DNA of 22,485 nucleotides from Plakobranchus ocellatus (lineage: Eukaryota; Mollusca; Gastropoda; Plakobranchidae). Under the pieces are notes generated by a model that saw only the letters and a program-made list of their open reading frames with translations, had not been told where the DNA came from and searched no databases. Below, piece by piece: positions 1 through 9,087 of the stretch. How positions within the stretch are numbered: position 1 is the first letter of the stretch; every line of letters begins with the position of its first letter. The stretch lies in NCBI GenBank assembly GCA_019648995.1, contig BLXT01003182.1, positions 1-22,485 of the forward strand, read 5' to 3'. A program made the position numbers and the translations under genes.

Positions 1-18
1 CCCCCCCCCCCCTCTCCA
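1..18. repeat. Poly-C tract at the window edge
   Basis: The window opens with twelve C followed by CTCTCC. It is simple sequence. Similar C-runs occur at 1782-1807 and at the right edge (22461-22485). Confidence 0.9.
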
Positions 19-240
19 AAGCGTAAAAGTATATGTGATGTGAACGTCCCCTTCTGATATATGATTTAAAAGGCATTTTGCGAACTCACCCAATATTTTG
101 CCAGATATTCAGAATGAGTTTTGTCTATCAATATTGCAATATCGATAGATTCAATGATCAGCCACTCGCCCATCGCTTCGTAGACTACAGATTTCGCGGA
201 CTAGGCCTAGCCTAGGTATTTTGAGTTCGGTATGACAAAA

Positions 241-306
241 TGGCTCAAGTCTGACTTACGCCATATTGCGATTGAGAATCATATGGCGCAAGTCAGACTT
301 AAGCCA
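241..306. repeat. Inverted repeat, two 23-bp arms
   Basis: Arms at 241-263 and 284-306 are reverse complements with two differences, and they extend a few bases on each side (ATAT inside, AAA-rich outside). Each arm is itself nearly palindromic around AAGTCnGACTT. The loop is about 14-20 nt. No coding sequence is involved. It could be a remnant of a small inverted-repeat element. Confidence 0.75.
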
Positions 307-317
307 TTTCGATTCTA

Positions 318-365
318 AAATCAATTTAGCTCAAGTCATTGGATGACTTAGGCCTAAATTGATTT
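318..365. repeat. Imperfect palindrome
   Basis: AAATCAATTTAG followed by CAAGTCAT is mirrored by ATGACTTAGGCCTAAATTGATTT, giving a ~22-bp-arm imperfect hairpin with almost no loop. The CAAGTC/GACTT core is shared with the hairpins on either side, so all three are probably related. Confidence 0.7.
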
Positions 366-463
366 GGACATATTTATGTGATGACTTGTTGGCGCATTTT
401 CTTACAATTTATTTCCATGATAGACCTGGGCACTGGGAGTCGAATAAACTATCAGTTTCAAAA

Positions 464-486
464 TGGCGTAAGTCTGACTTACGCCA
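464..486. repeat. Perfect 11-bp-arm palindrome
   Basis: TGGCGTAAGTC and GACTTACGCCA flank a single T. This is a perfect version of the arm unit at 241-263 and 284-306, making it the third copy of the same 23-bp palindromic unit within 250 bp. Confidence 0.8.
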
Positions 487-504
487 AAATGTTAGCAACG
501 TGAC

Positions 505-700
505 GATATGGTCGTACAACATTTGACTGGCAATAAAACTTATCAATATGGACGTATCACCAGTCGACCGGAAATAAAACTAATCATATGAATATATCAC
601 CAGTTGACTAATGATGACATTAATCCATATGAACATATCACCTGTTGTCTTGCGAGAAAGATTGCATACTGGACGCATTACCTGTTGATGGTGGTGTAGT
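505..700. repeat. Decayed ~41-bp minisatellite, block A
   Basis: About four to five degenerate tandem units share the pattern GGACGTATCACC, then AGTTGACTGGCAATAAAA, then TTAATCATAT. Recognisable units start near 507, 549, 588, 630 and 670. Adjacent units differ at many positions, so the array is old. It is non-coding. Confidence 0.7.
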
Positions 701-1062
701 TGAACAACATCAGCGTGCCACCATGCGAGGTAAGTCATCAAAATGTACGCCTCCCTACCACGCTTGTTGAAGGAGCCACTACATTTGAATCCTCGATGTT
801 TTTTTTACAAATAATCGTTTATAGTTTTCTAATATTCCCTTTCACTTTTTACAAACTTCCATAAGTCGATCCTCTTTTAAGCAGATCTTATACTTCAGGA
901 ACACTTTAGCTACTATTGCTTTATTGTAAAGGACAAAGCAGTAATGGATAAGTAGGCCGGGTATATGGATACATAATTGCTCTTTTAAATCCCTTAAGAA
1001 TATCATCTTATTAGTAGGCCACTGAAGCACCAAAGAATGCATGACTAGCTACAATGCTAATT
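701..1062. other. Spacer between the minisatellite blocks, no gene
   Basis: No supported gene. The part from about 765 to 850 (a TTGAAGGAGC motif, then ACATTT, then a T-rich stretch) resembles sequence following block B near 1327-1400, so it looks like one half of an old duplication rather than unique sequence. Confidence 0.5.
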
Positions 1063-1312
1063 ATAACATGGACGTGGCACCACTTGACTGGCAACGAAAT
1101 TAATCGGTATGGGCACATCACAGGTTGGCCAGTATAATTTGTAGACGTGTCACAAGTCTACTGGCAATAAAATTAAATCAGGTAGTCGTACCACAGTTAG
1201 CTGAGGATAACATATAAGTGGACGTATTCCAGTTGAATGACAAAGAATTGATAAAAATAAACGTATCGCCTGTTGACTGGCGATAAAATGAGTAATCAAT
1301 TGGATCTAATTT
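1063..1312. repeat. Decayed ~41-bp minisatellite, block B
   Basis: Six or so degenerate units of the block A family start near 1067, 1107, 1141, 1182, 1219 and 1257. The best preserved contain CTTGACTGGCAACGAAATTA and TGTTGACTGGCGATAAAATG. The unit length is about 36-41 bp. It is non-coding. Confidence 0.7.
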
Positions 1313-1781
1313 CGAGTTCTGACACTTGAAGGAGCTGCGACATTTTTATTTGTTTCAATTAATCTTTGCAACGATTGTTATTCTCCATTAAATTCACTCC
1401 AATTGATATATTATTATTCCGTAGAGTTTCAATTGGAAAGGCTATAACTACAAAGGGCCTGATGTTTTGAACATTTTAAAATAGAGTATAAATTCCTTTT
1501 CACTTTGCGATCTACTTGACTGCACATTATTCTGATATAACCAAGCAAGCAGGCGCAATGTCCCTATGTTATAGTTCTTACTCTATGGCGGTTCTTTATA
1601 AAGTGCAGGAAAAGAGTAACTAGAAACTTGACACATTTGGCAACTTGATGCTTTTTGTGTTTTCATTGGACGTCTAATTCATGCTTTAAGCCTCACCTTT
1701 TTGCTCATCAATACTTATAAACATTCTGTTCAGATCACGTTTAAAATTAACAATATCCGTCACATATGATTACAGGGAGAC
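1313..1781. other. No gene seen
   Basis: AT-rich sequence without supported coding or RNA features. The first ~90 bases resemble 765-850, the corresponding flank of block A. Confidence 0.5.
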
Positions 1782-1807
1782 CCCCCCCCCCCCCACACAC
1801 ACACACA
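1782..1807. repeat. (C)n(AC)n simple repeat
   Basis: A run of about 16 C passes directly into an AC dinucleotide repeat. The same compound arrangement ends the window. Confidence 0.9.
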
Positions 1808-3234
1808 ATATTCATACTTTTTTAAGATCTTCAGTTTTAGAGCATCCCCAAAATGAATAAGGAGACTGATTTCTTCTTTAATCTCTTTCTCGCTAGTAAC
1901 TTGATATGACTTCGAGTTTGAGAGAGGACGATCAGGATACTAATGCAAAAAGAACAAAATTCCGAATAAGATATCCAATATTCCGATCATATTACACATT
2001 TTTCGAAAGCATTAAAAATTATTGTGTAATATTTGGTTTTTAATGTCGACGATACAAAGTTTATAGAGCATATAGCTAGCAATGTGATGACAAAAAAAAA
2101 TAGCATCTTTTATTAACCCATTTTTGTTCATTCGTCTAGTAGTGCATAAAGAATTCTGTGCTTAGGTTTGCACTAATACGCAATTATGCGTGATTCTATC
2201 GGCTTAGTTATTGAAGCATAAACAAATTGAAAATGGTATGTATAAAAGTACATCTACGTTACGAGCATTAAAAAACATCAATAGTTTTTTGATTAACTCT
2301 CAATGAAGCCATTACTTTTACGCTTCTGCAATTTTGCATGATGGTGGCATTTTTAACAGCCTCTTATTTTGTAAGGGAATAAGATATTGTGTCATATTAC
2401 CCATTATTTTGTGCAGAATTGAATGGAGATTCATTCTCTAATAACATTTTTGTCATATTTTATTATTTTTAGAACAATATGCATTTAATTAACAGAAAAA
2501 ATCGAACCCGAAAACGAAAAAATTGCATGTGTCAACAAATTCAAAGATGGAAAAAAATTCAGTTTTGCTGAAAACTTCATAAGATATTTATTTTAACTTA
2601 AAATAATATCTGTGGAAACAGAAAAAAGTCAAACCACAGCAAAAAATACACATTGGGTGTGTTTGGTGGGGACATGAAGTGACAGTGTAAATTTTGAAAA
2701 TCAAGCGTCAAGAAAAAAAAATACAGCAAGTTCAAACTTGAAGTAAGTGACTTTATCAGGTCCTGGCTGGTGTATAAATCTGGAAGTTGGAGACCAGCTC
2801 TTCTCACAGGTTCAAAATTGGGCATCGAAATCTCTATGTTGGTGCCTTTGAGAGTTAAGTCCATAAAGCTCTAAAAGTATCTTGACCAGACAACTGGAAA
2901 GGATCCTTATAGCGTTTAGTTTTGTCTTTCGCTTTAAAAAAAATCTTGTATACAGTCCAATAGTTTAGTTTTGAATCAAATATGAAAAAGGTTTCTGTTG
3001 AATTTTTATACTGGTAATGCTTTGTGAATCTATACACAGAGCAATTTTATAGTGAAAAGACTTTATTGATATTATGCCTATATTGAAACTTTGGGTCGAA
3101 CATGAAAGAGAGTGCAAGGATGTACAGTAATATTACATTAAAAGTAACAAAGCTCGCTTGTAATAATCAGCTTCTTCAAAGACATCTCCAAAAATATTAA
3201 ATTACGAAATTGCGCTAAGTAAAATACTACATCA
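1808..3234. other. AT-rich intergenic stretch, no supported gene
   Basis: Short minus-strand open frames exist (2598-2864 and 2855-3037). They overlap by a few bases, match no family I recognise and have no clear splice context. I treat them as chance reading frames. Nothing else is supported here. Confidence 0.45.
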
Positions 3235-3250
3235 CTGCTGCAGCAGCAGC

Positions 3251-3328
<78 letters not shown>

Positions 3329-3348
3329 TATTACTACTACTACTGCTG

Positions 3349-3416
<68 letters not shown>

Positions 3417-3434
3417 GTTACTACTACTACTACC

Positions 3435-3465
<31 letters not shown>
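3235..3465. repeat. Compound trinucleotide microsatellite
   Basis: In order: (CAG)n with one TAG interruption to about 3285, (CAA)n to about 3327, (ACT)n with a few GCT, GTT and ACC variants to about 3441, then (GCT)n to 3465. The CAG run on the left and the CTG run on the right are complementary, so a single strand could fold back with the CAA and ACT blocks in the loop. Long Ala/Val frames read on the minus strand are repeat artefacts. Confidence 0.95.
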
Positions 3466-3704
3466 AAACTTCAACGCTGCTGATGCTAAACTTTCCTCTA
3501 GAACTACTTGTATTGTATTTGAAATACGTTTTGGCAATATACAAGTGTTTTATTTAAGTCTGACGAGACTGACTGACCGTAGCGAGATATTGAACCTACA
3601 TCAACTACAGTTTCAACTATTTTTTCCCAAACGACACGAAATTTTATCAATAAAATTTGTGATGTTTTTTTGTTTTTTTTTTGTTTTTTTTATAAAGGGA
3701 AATA

Positions 3705-4100
3705 AAATTAAGCAACAGATATGGAGGATCAATTCTTTTGAAATAGGGTAGCTCATGAATTTTTTAATCTTTGTCAATCTAATGTTATAAATGGCACTAA
3801 AATGAAGATCATGGTAGGCTAAGAATTTTCGAAACTCATGGCAACTCTTCCCCAAAATGTATTTTAATATTTCAAAAAACCTTTAGACCAGAAAGAGAAA
3901 CGAAATTAAGCAACAGATATGGAGGATTAATTCTTTTGAAATAGGGTAGCTCATGAATTTTTTAATCTTTGTCAATCTAATGTTATAAATGGCACTAAAG
4001 TGAAGATCATGGTAGGCTAAGAATTTTCGAAACTCATGGCAACTCTTCCCCAAAATGTATTTTAATATTTCAAAAAACCTTTAGACCAGAAAGAGAAACG
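3705..4100. repeat. 198-bp tandem duplication, two copies
   Basis: Copy 1 is 3705-3902 and copy 2 is 3903-4100, abutting exactly. I see only two substitutions between them (3730 versus 3928, and 3802 versus 4000), so they are about 99% identical and the event is recent. There is no recognisable gene inside. Open frames across the copies do not stay intact from copy to copy. Confidence 0.95.
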
Positions 4101-4361
4101 TCAAGTCGCTGCATAATAATGTTGCGTTTCTGGCTATTTAAGATGATTTGTATTGCATATTGGGCAATCGTTTCATCCAGCGTGAGACGGACTGCTCTGA
4201 TCCTTCTATGGTCTGAACTTCATCAGCCTTGTCTAGAACTGCAGCGAAATATCTGTGAGTATATAAAAATCAAAATTATTGATATGAAATATTGGTCTCA
4301 ACAAAAGTACTACAGCTTCCGGATTATTCTGAAAGCTTTCGTTCTTCTTAAGGTACCTAGG
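4101..4361. other. Unidentified stretch with an open frame
   Basis: An 87-codon plus-strand frame runs through 4119-4382, and a shorter minus-strand frame around 4130-4260 also looks protein-like (it includes YFAAVLDKADEVQ and RWMKRLPNMQ). I recognise neither. The right end runs into the LINE relic on the minus strand, so this may be more transposon debris. Confidence 0.25.
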
Positions 4362-4660
4362 CTAAAACCTATTCTCAGTTAACTTTATAATGTTGTTGTC
4401 TCTACCCTTACCTATTGCACATGACTTAAGACTTTCAATAAATGCTATTCTTTGCCTAAATCTACTGCGTTTGCCTTAAATTCCAGTGATAGCTAAGTGT
4501 TTTAAACCCTTTGTCGGCAGATATGACCTAAAAACTGTAGTTGCATCTGTCTTATGGTTTCAATTAGTGATCGCTCAAGATTAGTTTCTTTCAGTGCCAA
4601 TTCATCAGACTTTTTTTTCCGTCCAAGATATCCTCACCATTCTTCTGATAAATCACATCT
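4362..4660 (-). pseudogene. LINE reverse-transcriptase C-terminal relic
   Basis: Read on the minus strand, the sequence gives QLQFLGHICRQ, then after a frameshift HLAITGI, a stop, GKRSRFRQRIAFIESLKS and finally KLTENRF followed by a stop. This order (GHI, then LAITG, then GKRS-RQRI-F-ESL-SW, then ENR) is the C-terminal tail of non-LTR retrotransposon endonuclease-reverse transcriptases common in invertebrates. The catalytic palm and the endonuclease are absent. At least one stop and one frameshift break it, so it is dead. It is related to, and diverges from, the plus-strand relic at 4990-5290. Confidence 0.65.
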
Positions 4661-4747
4661 TAAGTGCTCTTAGATTTCTCTCGGTTTCCTTGAGCTTTCG
4701 TTAGTAGCTTTTCAGGTTAGGAATCGCCAAACTTAAGTAGCTTTTCC

Positions 4748-4769
4748 TTTTTTTTTTTTTTTTTTTTTT
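4748..4769. repeat. Poly-T tract (22 nt)
   Basis: Homopolymer of T between the two divergent LINE relics. It mirrors the poly-A at 4909-4926. Confidence 0.9.
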
Positions 4770-4908
4770 GCGATGATCAGGCATTTTAAGTTGGCTATGA
4801 GAAGCGATGCAGGATAAAAAATATAGAATAGTGTGGCTCATGTCCATCTGAAAGCTAGAAACGATACCGCAGTTTTTTGTCTTGATATGAACTTAGGGAC
4901 GTTAAATT

Positions 4909-4926
4909 AAAAAAAAAAAAAAAAAA
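4909..4926. repeat. Poly-A tract (18 nt)
   Basis: Homopolymer of A. With the T tract at 4748-4769 it is nearly symmetric about position ~4838, close to the centre of symmetry of the flanking LINE relics. Confidence 0.9.
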
Positions 4927-4989
4927 GGTGTGTGCGGTTTCGGGGGGAATAGATTTTTAAGGTCTAGATATTAAATGCAGAGTAGGGAT

Positions 4990-5290
4990 GTAGTTTATGA
5001 GAAGAATGATAAGGACATAATGGACAGAAAAATGTTGAGAAAACTGTCCAATGAATCTTTACTAAAAGATTTAAACTTAAGCGATCATGAGGCAACTACA
5101 ATTTCTAGAATACCGTTACAACACTTAGCAATCGCTGGAGATATTAAAAGGCAAACGCAGTAAAGGTAGACAGAGAATAACTTTTATGGAAAGTCTTATA
5201 TCATGGGCACTAGAAAATAGTAATAACGATAGCTTTATAAGCATCGCAGAGAAAAGGTTTGAGTAAAGGAGCATGATTGCCAACGTTTGA
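4990..5290 (+). pseudogene. LINE reverse-transcriptase C-terminal relic
   Basis: The plus strand encodes HLAIAGDIK, then in a shifted frame GKRSKGRQRITFMESLISW, ALENSNND, IAEKRFE, a stop, and RSMIANV followed by a stop at 5288. In intact elements the stop after RFE would usually be Trp (ExRxEWRxMIANV). This is the tail of the same class of non-LTR retrotransposon enzyme as at 4362-4660, in opposite orientation. Nucleotides around 4990-5030 resemble the reverse complement of about 4615-4657, so the two relics share more than the protein tail. The reading frame from 4975 is open for 62 codons but is a fragment, not a gene. Confidence 0.65.
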
Positions 5291-5442
5291 TCCAGAAAGG
5301 ACACCTACAGAGGAAGACCCAATTTATAATCAAAAACATAAGGGAATGTCCTCGAAATCTTTTGTTTTTGACTTTTCACAACACAGAGATAATTTGGTAA
5401 GCTAGAAGATCCAAAAAACTCCCTAGTCTGACAGAAAGCTTG

Positions 5443-5500
5443 AAAGCCTGAGATCACCCTGTTGCGGATAGGCTGTATGCACAGAAATAAAAAAAAAAAC
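5443..5500 (+). repeat. Dispersed repeat fragment, probable SINE
   Basis: The sequence GAAAGCCTGAGATCACC, then GTTG and a divergent tail, recurs at 16561-16600. On the minus strand it translates as YPQQGDLRLS, a peptide I remember from very many predicted proteins of sacoglossan slugs, which implies a high-copy repeat rather than a gene. An A-rich stretch (about 5488-5499) follows. Orientation is assigned from the presumed A-rich tail. Confidence 0.5.
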
Positions 5501-6778
5501 CAAACCTTTGCCTGAACACGCTTGACTAATGCACAATAGCCATATCTAATCTTCATCTCAAGACCTACAGCAGCATCTTTACAATAATTTGCTTTGCGTT
5601 TCTTTGCTAGGCCCAGCAACAACAAAAAAATGCTCACTTACTATTCACTCCATACATGAATCTCTCATGTACACAGTATGTAGGCTTTTCTTTCTTTGAA
5701 CTTTATTTTCTATCGTATCAGACAATTATAATTTATGAGAGTAATGCAAACTTAAAACTGGATCCGTAGCATGGTTTAGAACAAAAACTGTATTGTCTAC
5801 TGTCATTTTGTAAAGAGTAAAAATAAACCAGGACGTGACAAGCAGAGTAGGAGGCTATGGGCTCCAGAAAAACATATTTTGCCTTTGTCACGAATGGCTA
5901 TGTGTTATTCAGCTCTAGGTCTAACTGAACAACGCCCCTGGCACGTAGATTTTTTTAAATAGGCTAAACGACAGAAATATTGCCAAAACAAGGGTGAAAG
6001 TTTTATTAATTCAAATGAAGAGCGATTTCAGAACAGCATGGTAACTTTTCGAAATTCTTTAGATCGGCAAACTCATTAATATTGGCGGTCTATCTCTCAG
6101 CGATCTCTCCAACAATATCTCAACCATCTTTTTACACCTATCGCCTAAAGCTGCTAGAAAATACTAGTTATGTTAGTATTACTAGATCAATATTACGCAA
6201 ATAATCCAAGCCAGGGAAGGGCAAGAAGTTACTATCGAATGTTTAACAAGTTTAGCTAAAAATATTCACAAGCCAAATATTCCCATATATCCCCTCTCTA
6301 ATACATAAACATCTTTGGAAGTTTCTAGTGGCATTCCAATCTTAGGTGAGCTTTAGGTTACAATCTAAAAATGGTTTGTTTTTTTTTTTTGCGCTTTCGA
6401 AAACCTTCTAGACATCTCTAGATCTAAAAGAGGTAAACAAAGCTAAAAATAATATACCACAGTTAAACTAGAATACGCCTACCCGCAGCCTATTTAGCTT
6501 TGAATGAATATTGGGAGTAACCAGACCTAAATCAAAAGATTAACCATTCCAAGTTTAGATCTAGAACAACACTACCAATTTGTCATAGCCTTAAAATTTT
6601 CAGGGAGCATTATGAAATAAATTGAAACATAGATTCTTTAAACGGCAAAATATGCAGGACATAGAAAGAAGGAGACACAATGGTAGAAGGAGAGAAACAG
6701 AGAGAAATCAATGCATCGTTAGATACAGCGCACAAAAGAGAGAAATGATAAAAAAAAAATTATATTACGCGCGCAATC
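5501..6778. other. No supported gene
   Basis: AT-rich sequence. A 110-codon minus-strand frame (5305-5637) overlaps the dispersed repeat and reads through it (VISGFQAFCQTREF), which marks it as repeat translation rather than a host gene. I see nothing else with support. Confidence 0.5.
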
Positions 6779-6803
6779 AGAGAGAGAGAGAGAAAGGGGG
6801 GGG

Positions 6804-6895
<92 letters not shown>
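6779..6895. repeat. Compound microsatellite (AG)n-G11-(AT)n-(AG)n
   Basis: (AG)7 at 6779-6792, eleven G at 6796-6806, about 26 AT units to 6858 and about 18 AG units to 6895. Reading frames here encode only Arg-Glu, Tyr-Ile or Ser-Leu runs. Confidence 0.95.
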
Positions 6896-6899
<4 letters not shown>

Positions 6900-7554
6900 T
6901 TAAGCTGTGCAAATTCAATCATTGCTGTAAGATATATAGATGCAAAATTAATCACTGAGAAAATTAAGCTTATATGCACTTCACTTGTGACGAACCTAAG
7001 ACATAGTGCCGCACTCTTTTTTTGTATATCATGAAAACAAAACGCCCCAGGCATATCTAAGCCAATGTGGTACAGATCACCCGTGCAGTGTTGGTTGATC
7101 TGAAGCCAGCTCCGAAATGAAACTACCATAACTCAACATTGGGTTTGAAAAGCCCAAAATAAAATTAAGAAGAAAAAAAAACATCAGTCCCTTACGTGTG
7201 CGCCGCTAATGTTTTTCTCTGGTGACTAATAAGAGAAACAAAAGAAAGATTATGTTGAATTTATCGCAAAACTGTTGCAGTATGACAGCTTGAAATTAAT
7301 CACCCATCTAACCATGTTTTGTGCTTGAGACCAGCCCTAGTGATGCCGCATATGCACTTTTAGAGAAAGACCAAAGTGACATCTTTTTGTCATAGGCCAC
7401 CACTTAAAGCAGTGTTTGTTACAAATGATACTACCGGTATTAATATATCGTGATCGAAGTCAACGGGGGTTAAAAATAGCTTTGATTTTCACTCCCAATA
7501 ATGTTATCGAAGCGATACAGGCTTTTTTTTCATGTTTTATTGAAAGAGTTACGA
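6896..7554. other. Upstream flank of the lectin gene
   Basis: No coding sequence is supported. This is the immediate 5' flank of the C-type lectin gene and presumably holds its distal regulatory sequence. I recognise no specific factor-binding sites with confidence. Confidence 0.4.
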
Positions 7555-7562
7555 TATAAAAG
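7555..7562 (+). promoter_or_regulatory. TATA box of the lectin gene
   Basis: TATAAAAG is a full match to the TATA consensus, 44 bp upstream of the start codon. Transcription would begin near 7585, leaving a 5' leader of only about 14 nt. The alternative is that TTGTATTGTTGCAG (ending 7590) is a splice acceptor closing an intron in the 5' untranslated region, in which case the true promoter lies further upstream. Confidence 0.5.
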
Positions 7563-7590
7563 TTTGAAAAGTGAACTTGTATTGTTGCAG

Positions 7591-7602
7591 CCGCCACCAT
7601 GT
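7591..7602 (+). promoter_or_regulatory. Optimal Kozak context
   Basis: CCGCCACCATGT surrounds the lectin start. With the preceding G this is the complete GCCGCCACCATG optimum, which supports 7599 as the initiation codon. The ATG is followed directly by a hydrophobic signal peptide. Confidence 0.75.
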
Positions 7603-7931
7603 CTCTCCTGCCCGCCCTCCTGCTTCTCGGTGTCCTGATGATATCCCAGACGGAAGGTAATTTCGTTCTCCTTAATTTCTCAAACAAAACAAGATTCCAC
7701 ATAAAATAGACAAGGGTTGTTTTTGAAGAGGGTTTTTTCAATGGTGGCAAATTGCTCGCTACAGCAACTGGAGCAGAGAGTTTAATAATCTTATAAAGTA
7801 TGAAGCAATGCCTAAAGGTACATTATCAAGTGAGAGTTACAGATGCGGAATTCTTTTTATAATCTACGAATGTTGCATTGCCTTATGCCATGTATATGTG
7901 TATGTATGTATGTGTGTGTATAAATAAATAA

Positions 7932-7963
<32 letters not shown>

Positions 7964-8693
7964 GTGTAAGTCTGAGTGAATATTCAAATTGATAAGAATC
8001 AAGATTCTGACTGGCGTTGTGGTGCAAAATAAATTATGTGTTGGCTTTCATTACGTCGGGCACAAATGATGTCATACAATGAGAATATTCTTTCCCCACC
8101 TGACCTATTTAGCTTGCATTGTGTAGATCGCTCTTCGCCAAATTGCAACCTGATGACCTTATGAAATATTGAATATAAAACATAACCTTCGAAAAAAAAT
8201 TACCATAATTCGCAGCATCGAGTAAACGGGAAAAAAATGTGTTCTGTCTCAATTTTCACATCCATTTTTTAAATATGTTCGCATTTCAGGTGTTTCGTAT
8301 AATAACAGAAGTTTTCTGGGAAAAACCTACCTCCTAAGCCGGGACCCTGAACGTTTCGACCTAGCAACGATGAACGCGCGATGTAAAGGCTCCGGCGGAT
8401 ACTTGTTGGAAATTAACAATTATGAAGAACAAGCACACGTGACAGTTTTTCTTTATGACTCAGGTTTCCTTTATGATATTGTTTACACTGGCCACACTGA
8501 TTTGGGGCAGGAGGGGAAGTTTTACCATTACGATACCAAGAAACCCCTGTTTTCAGGGGCCAGGTGGAAATGGCACCAACCAGACAACTGGGCCGGAAAA
8601 GAACACTGCGTGAACATCATGGACGGAGGCATAAACGACCTCGACTGTCACCGAACCGCTAGGTACATCTGTGAGATTCCCCTTCAGTCCTAA
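7599..8693 (+). CDS. Secreted C-type lectin, two coding exons
   Basis: CDS is join(7599..7656, 8290..8693), 153 residues, TAA at 8691. The donor GAAG/GTAATT and acceptor TTTCAG/GTGTTT flank a 633-bp phase-1 intron that completes Gly20. Residues 1-20 (MSLLPALLLLGVLMISQTEG) form a signal peptide, so the product is probably secreted. Residues ~28-149 are one C-type lectin domain of the short form. Four cysteines (51, 126, 139, 147) fit the two canonical disulfides, C51-C147 and C126-C139. The Ca2+/sugar site looks complete: Gln116-Pro117-Asp118, Glu124 and Asn135-Asp136. QPD with the following Trp120 is the galactose/GalNAc-binding arrangement seen in asialoglycoprotein receptors. The usual WIGL is VYTG and the usual WND is IND. 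Asn25-Arg-Ser is an N-glycosylation sequon. A role in recognising microbial or self glycans is inferred from the family. No transmembrane segment is seen. Confidence 0.88.
7880..7960. repeat. Intronic (TGTA)n/(AAAT)n/(AT)n microsatellite
   Basis: Variable TATG/TGTG units, four AAAT units and an AT run of about 12 units lie in the single lectin intron. They may be polymorphic in length. Confidence 0.9.
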
Positions 8694-8866
8694 ACGGAAA
8701 CAGAGACTGCGCGCCTATACCCATAAGGCCCTTGATGTAATTATTTGTCTGAAACTTGTTTGATGATCCAACTTAAAAAAAAAAAAATAATAATTTTCAC
8801 AAATCTTTACGGCACGTGAGGAGATAATAGGTTAGAAATTTGTTTCATTTAGTAAAAAAAAAATTA

Positions 8867-8876
8867 AATAAATAAA
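8867..8876 (+). terminator. Polyadenylation signals (proximal)
   Basis: Two overlapping AATAAA hexamers, at 8867 and 8871, about 175 bp after the lectin stop codon. They are in a very A-rich stretch, so chance occurrence is possible. Confidence 0.4.
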
Positions 8877-8944
8877 AATAGATTATGTCAAATCTTTAAT
8901 ATCCTTGATGATACTCTGTGTCTCAAACTCATTTGATGTCGAAT

Positions 8945-8950
8945 AATAAA
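8945..8950 (+). terminator. Polyadenylation signal (distal)
   Basis: AATAAA followed within ~20 bp by CAGATTTCAGCA, and then a GTGT-containing stretch near 8980-9003 that could serve as the downstream element. It lies about 252 bp after the stop codon. I judge this the likelier 3' end. Confidence 0.5.
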
Positions 8951-9018
8951 ACAGATTTCAGCAAATTTGCAAGACCCACCGTGTATTTATTAGTGTGAAA
9001 TGTGTTTGATACCTATAA

Positions 9019-9023
<5 letters not shown>

Positions 9024-9086
<63 letters not shown>
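9024..9086. repeat. (AAT)n microsatellite
   Basis: About 21 uninterrupted AAT units downstream of the lectin gene, between two copies of the degenerate 3'-flank repeat. Confidence 0.95.

Positions 9087-9087
<1 letters not shown>

Noticed and set aside
505..1312. CRISPR-like regular repeats
   Set aside because: Units are directly tandem without unique spacers, strongly diverged, and in a eukaryotic context.
2598..3037. Two minus-strand frames of 88 and 60 codons
   Set aside because: Some protein-like text, but no recognised domain, no convincing splice sites and AT-rich surroundings.
3227..3544. 105-codon minus-strand frame rich in Ala and Val
   Set aside because: It is a translation of the CAG/CAA/ACT microsatellite with only short unique ends.
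6622..7129. Frames on both strands across the AT/AG tract
   Set aside because: Tyr-Ile, Arg-Glu and Ser-Leu runs are microsatellite translations; the unique flanks match nothing.
7460..7750. 96-codon minus-strand frame over lectin exon 1
   Set aside because: Shadow of the lectin promoter and first exon; no domain.
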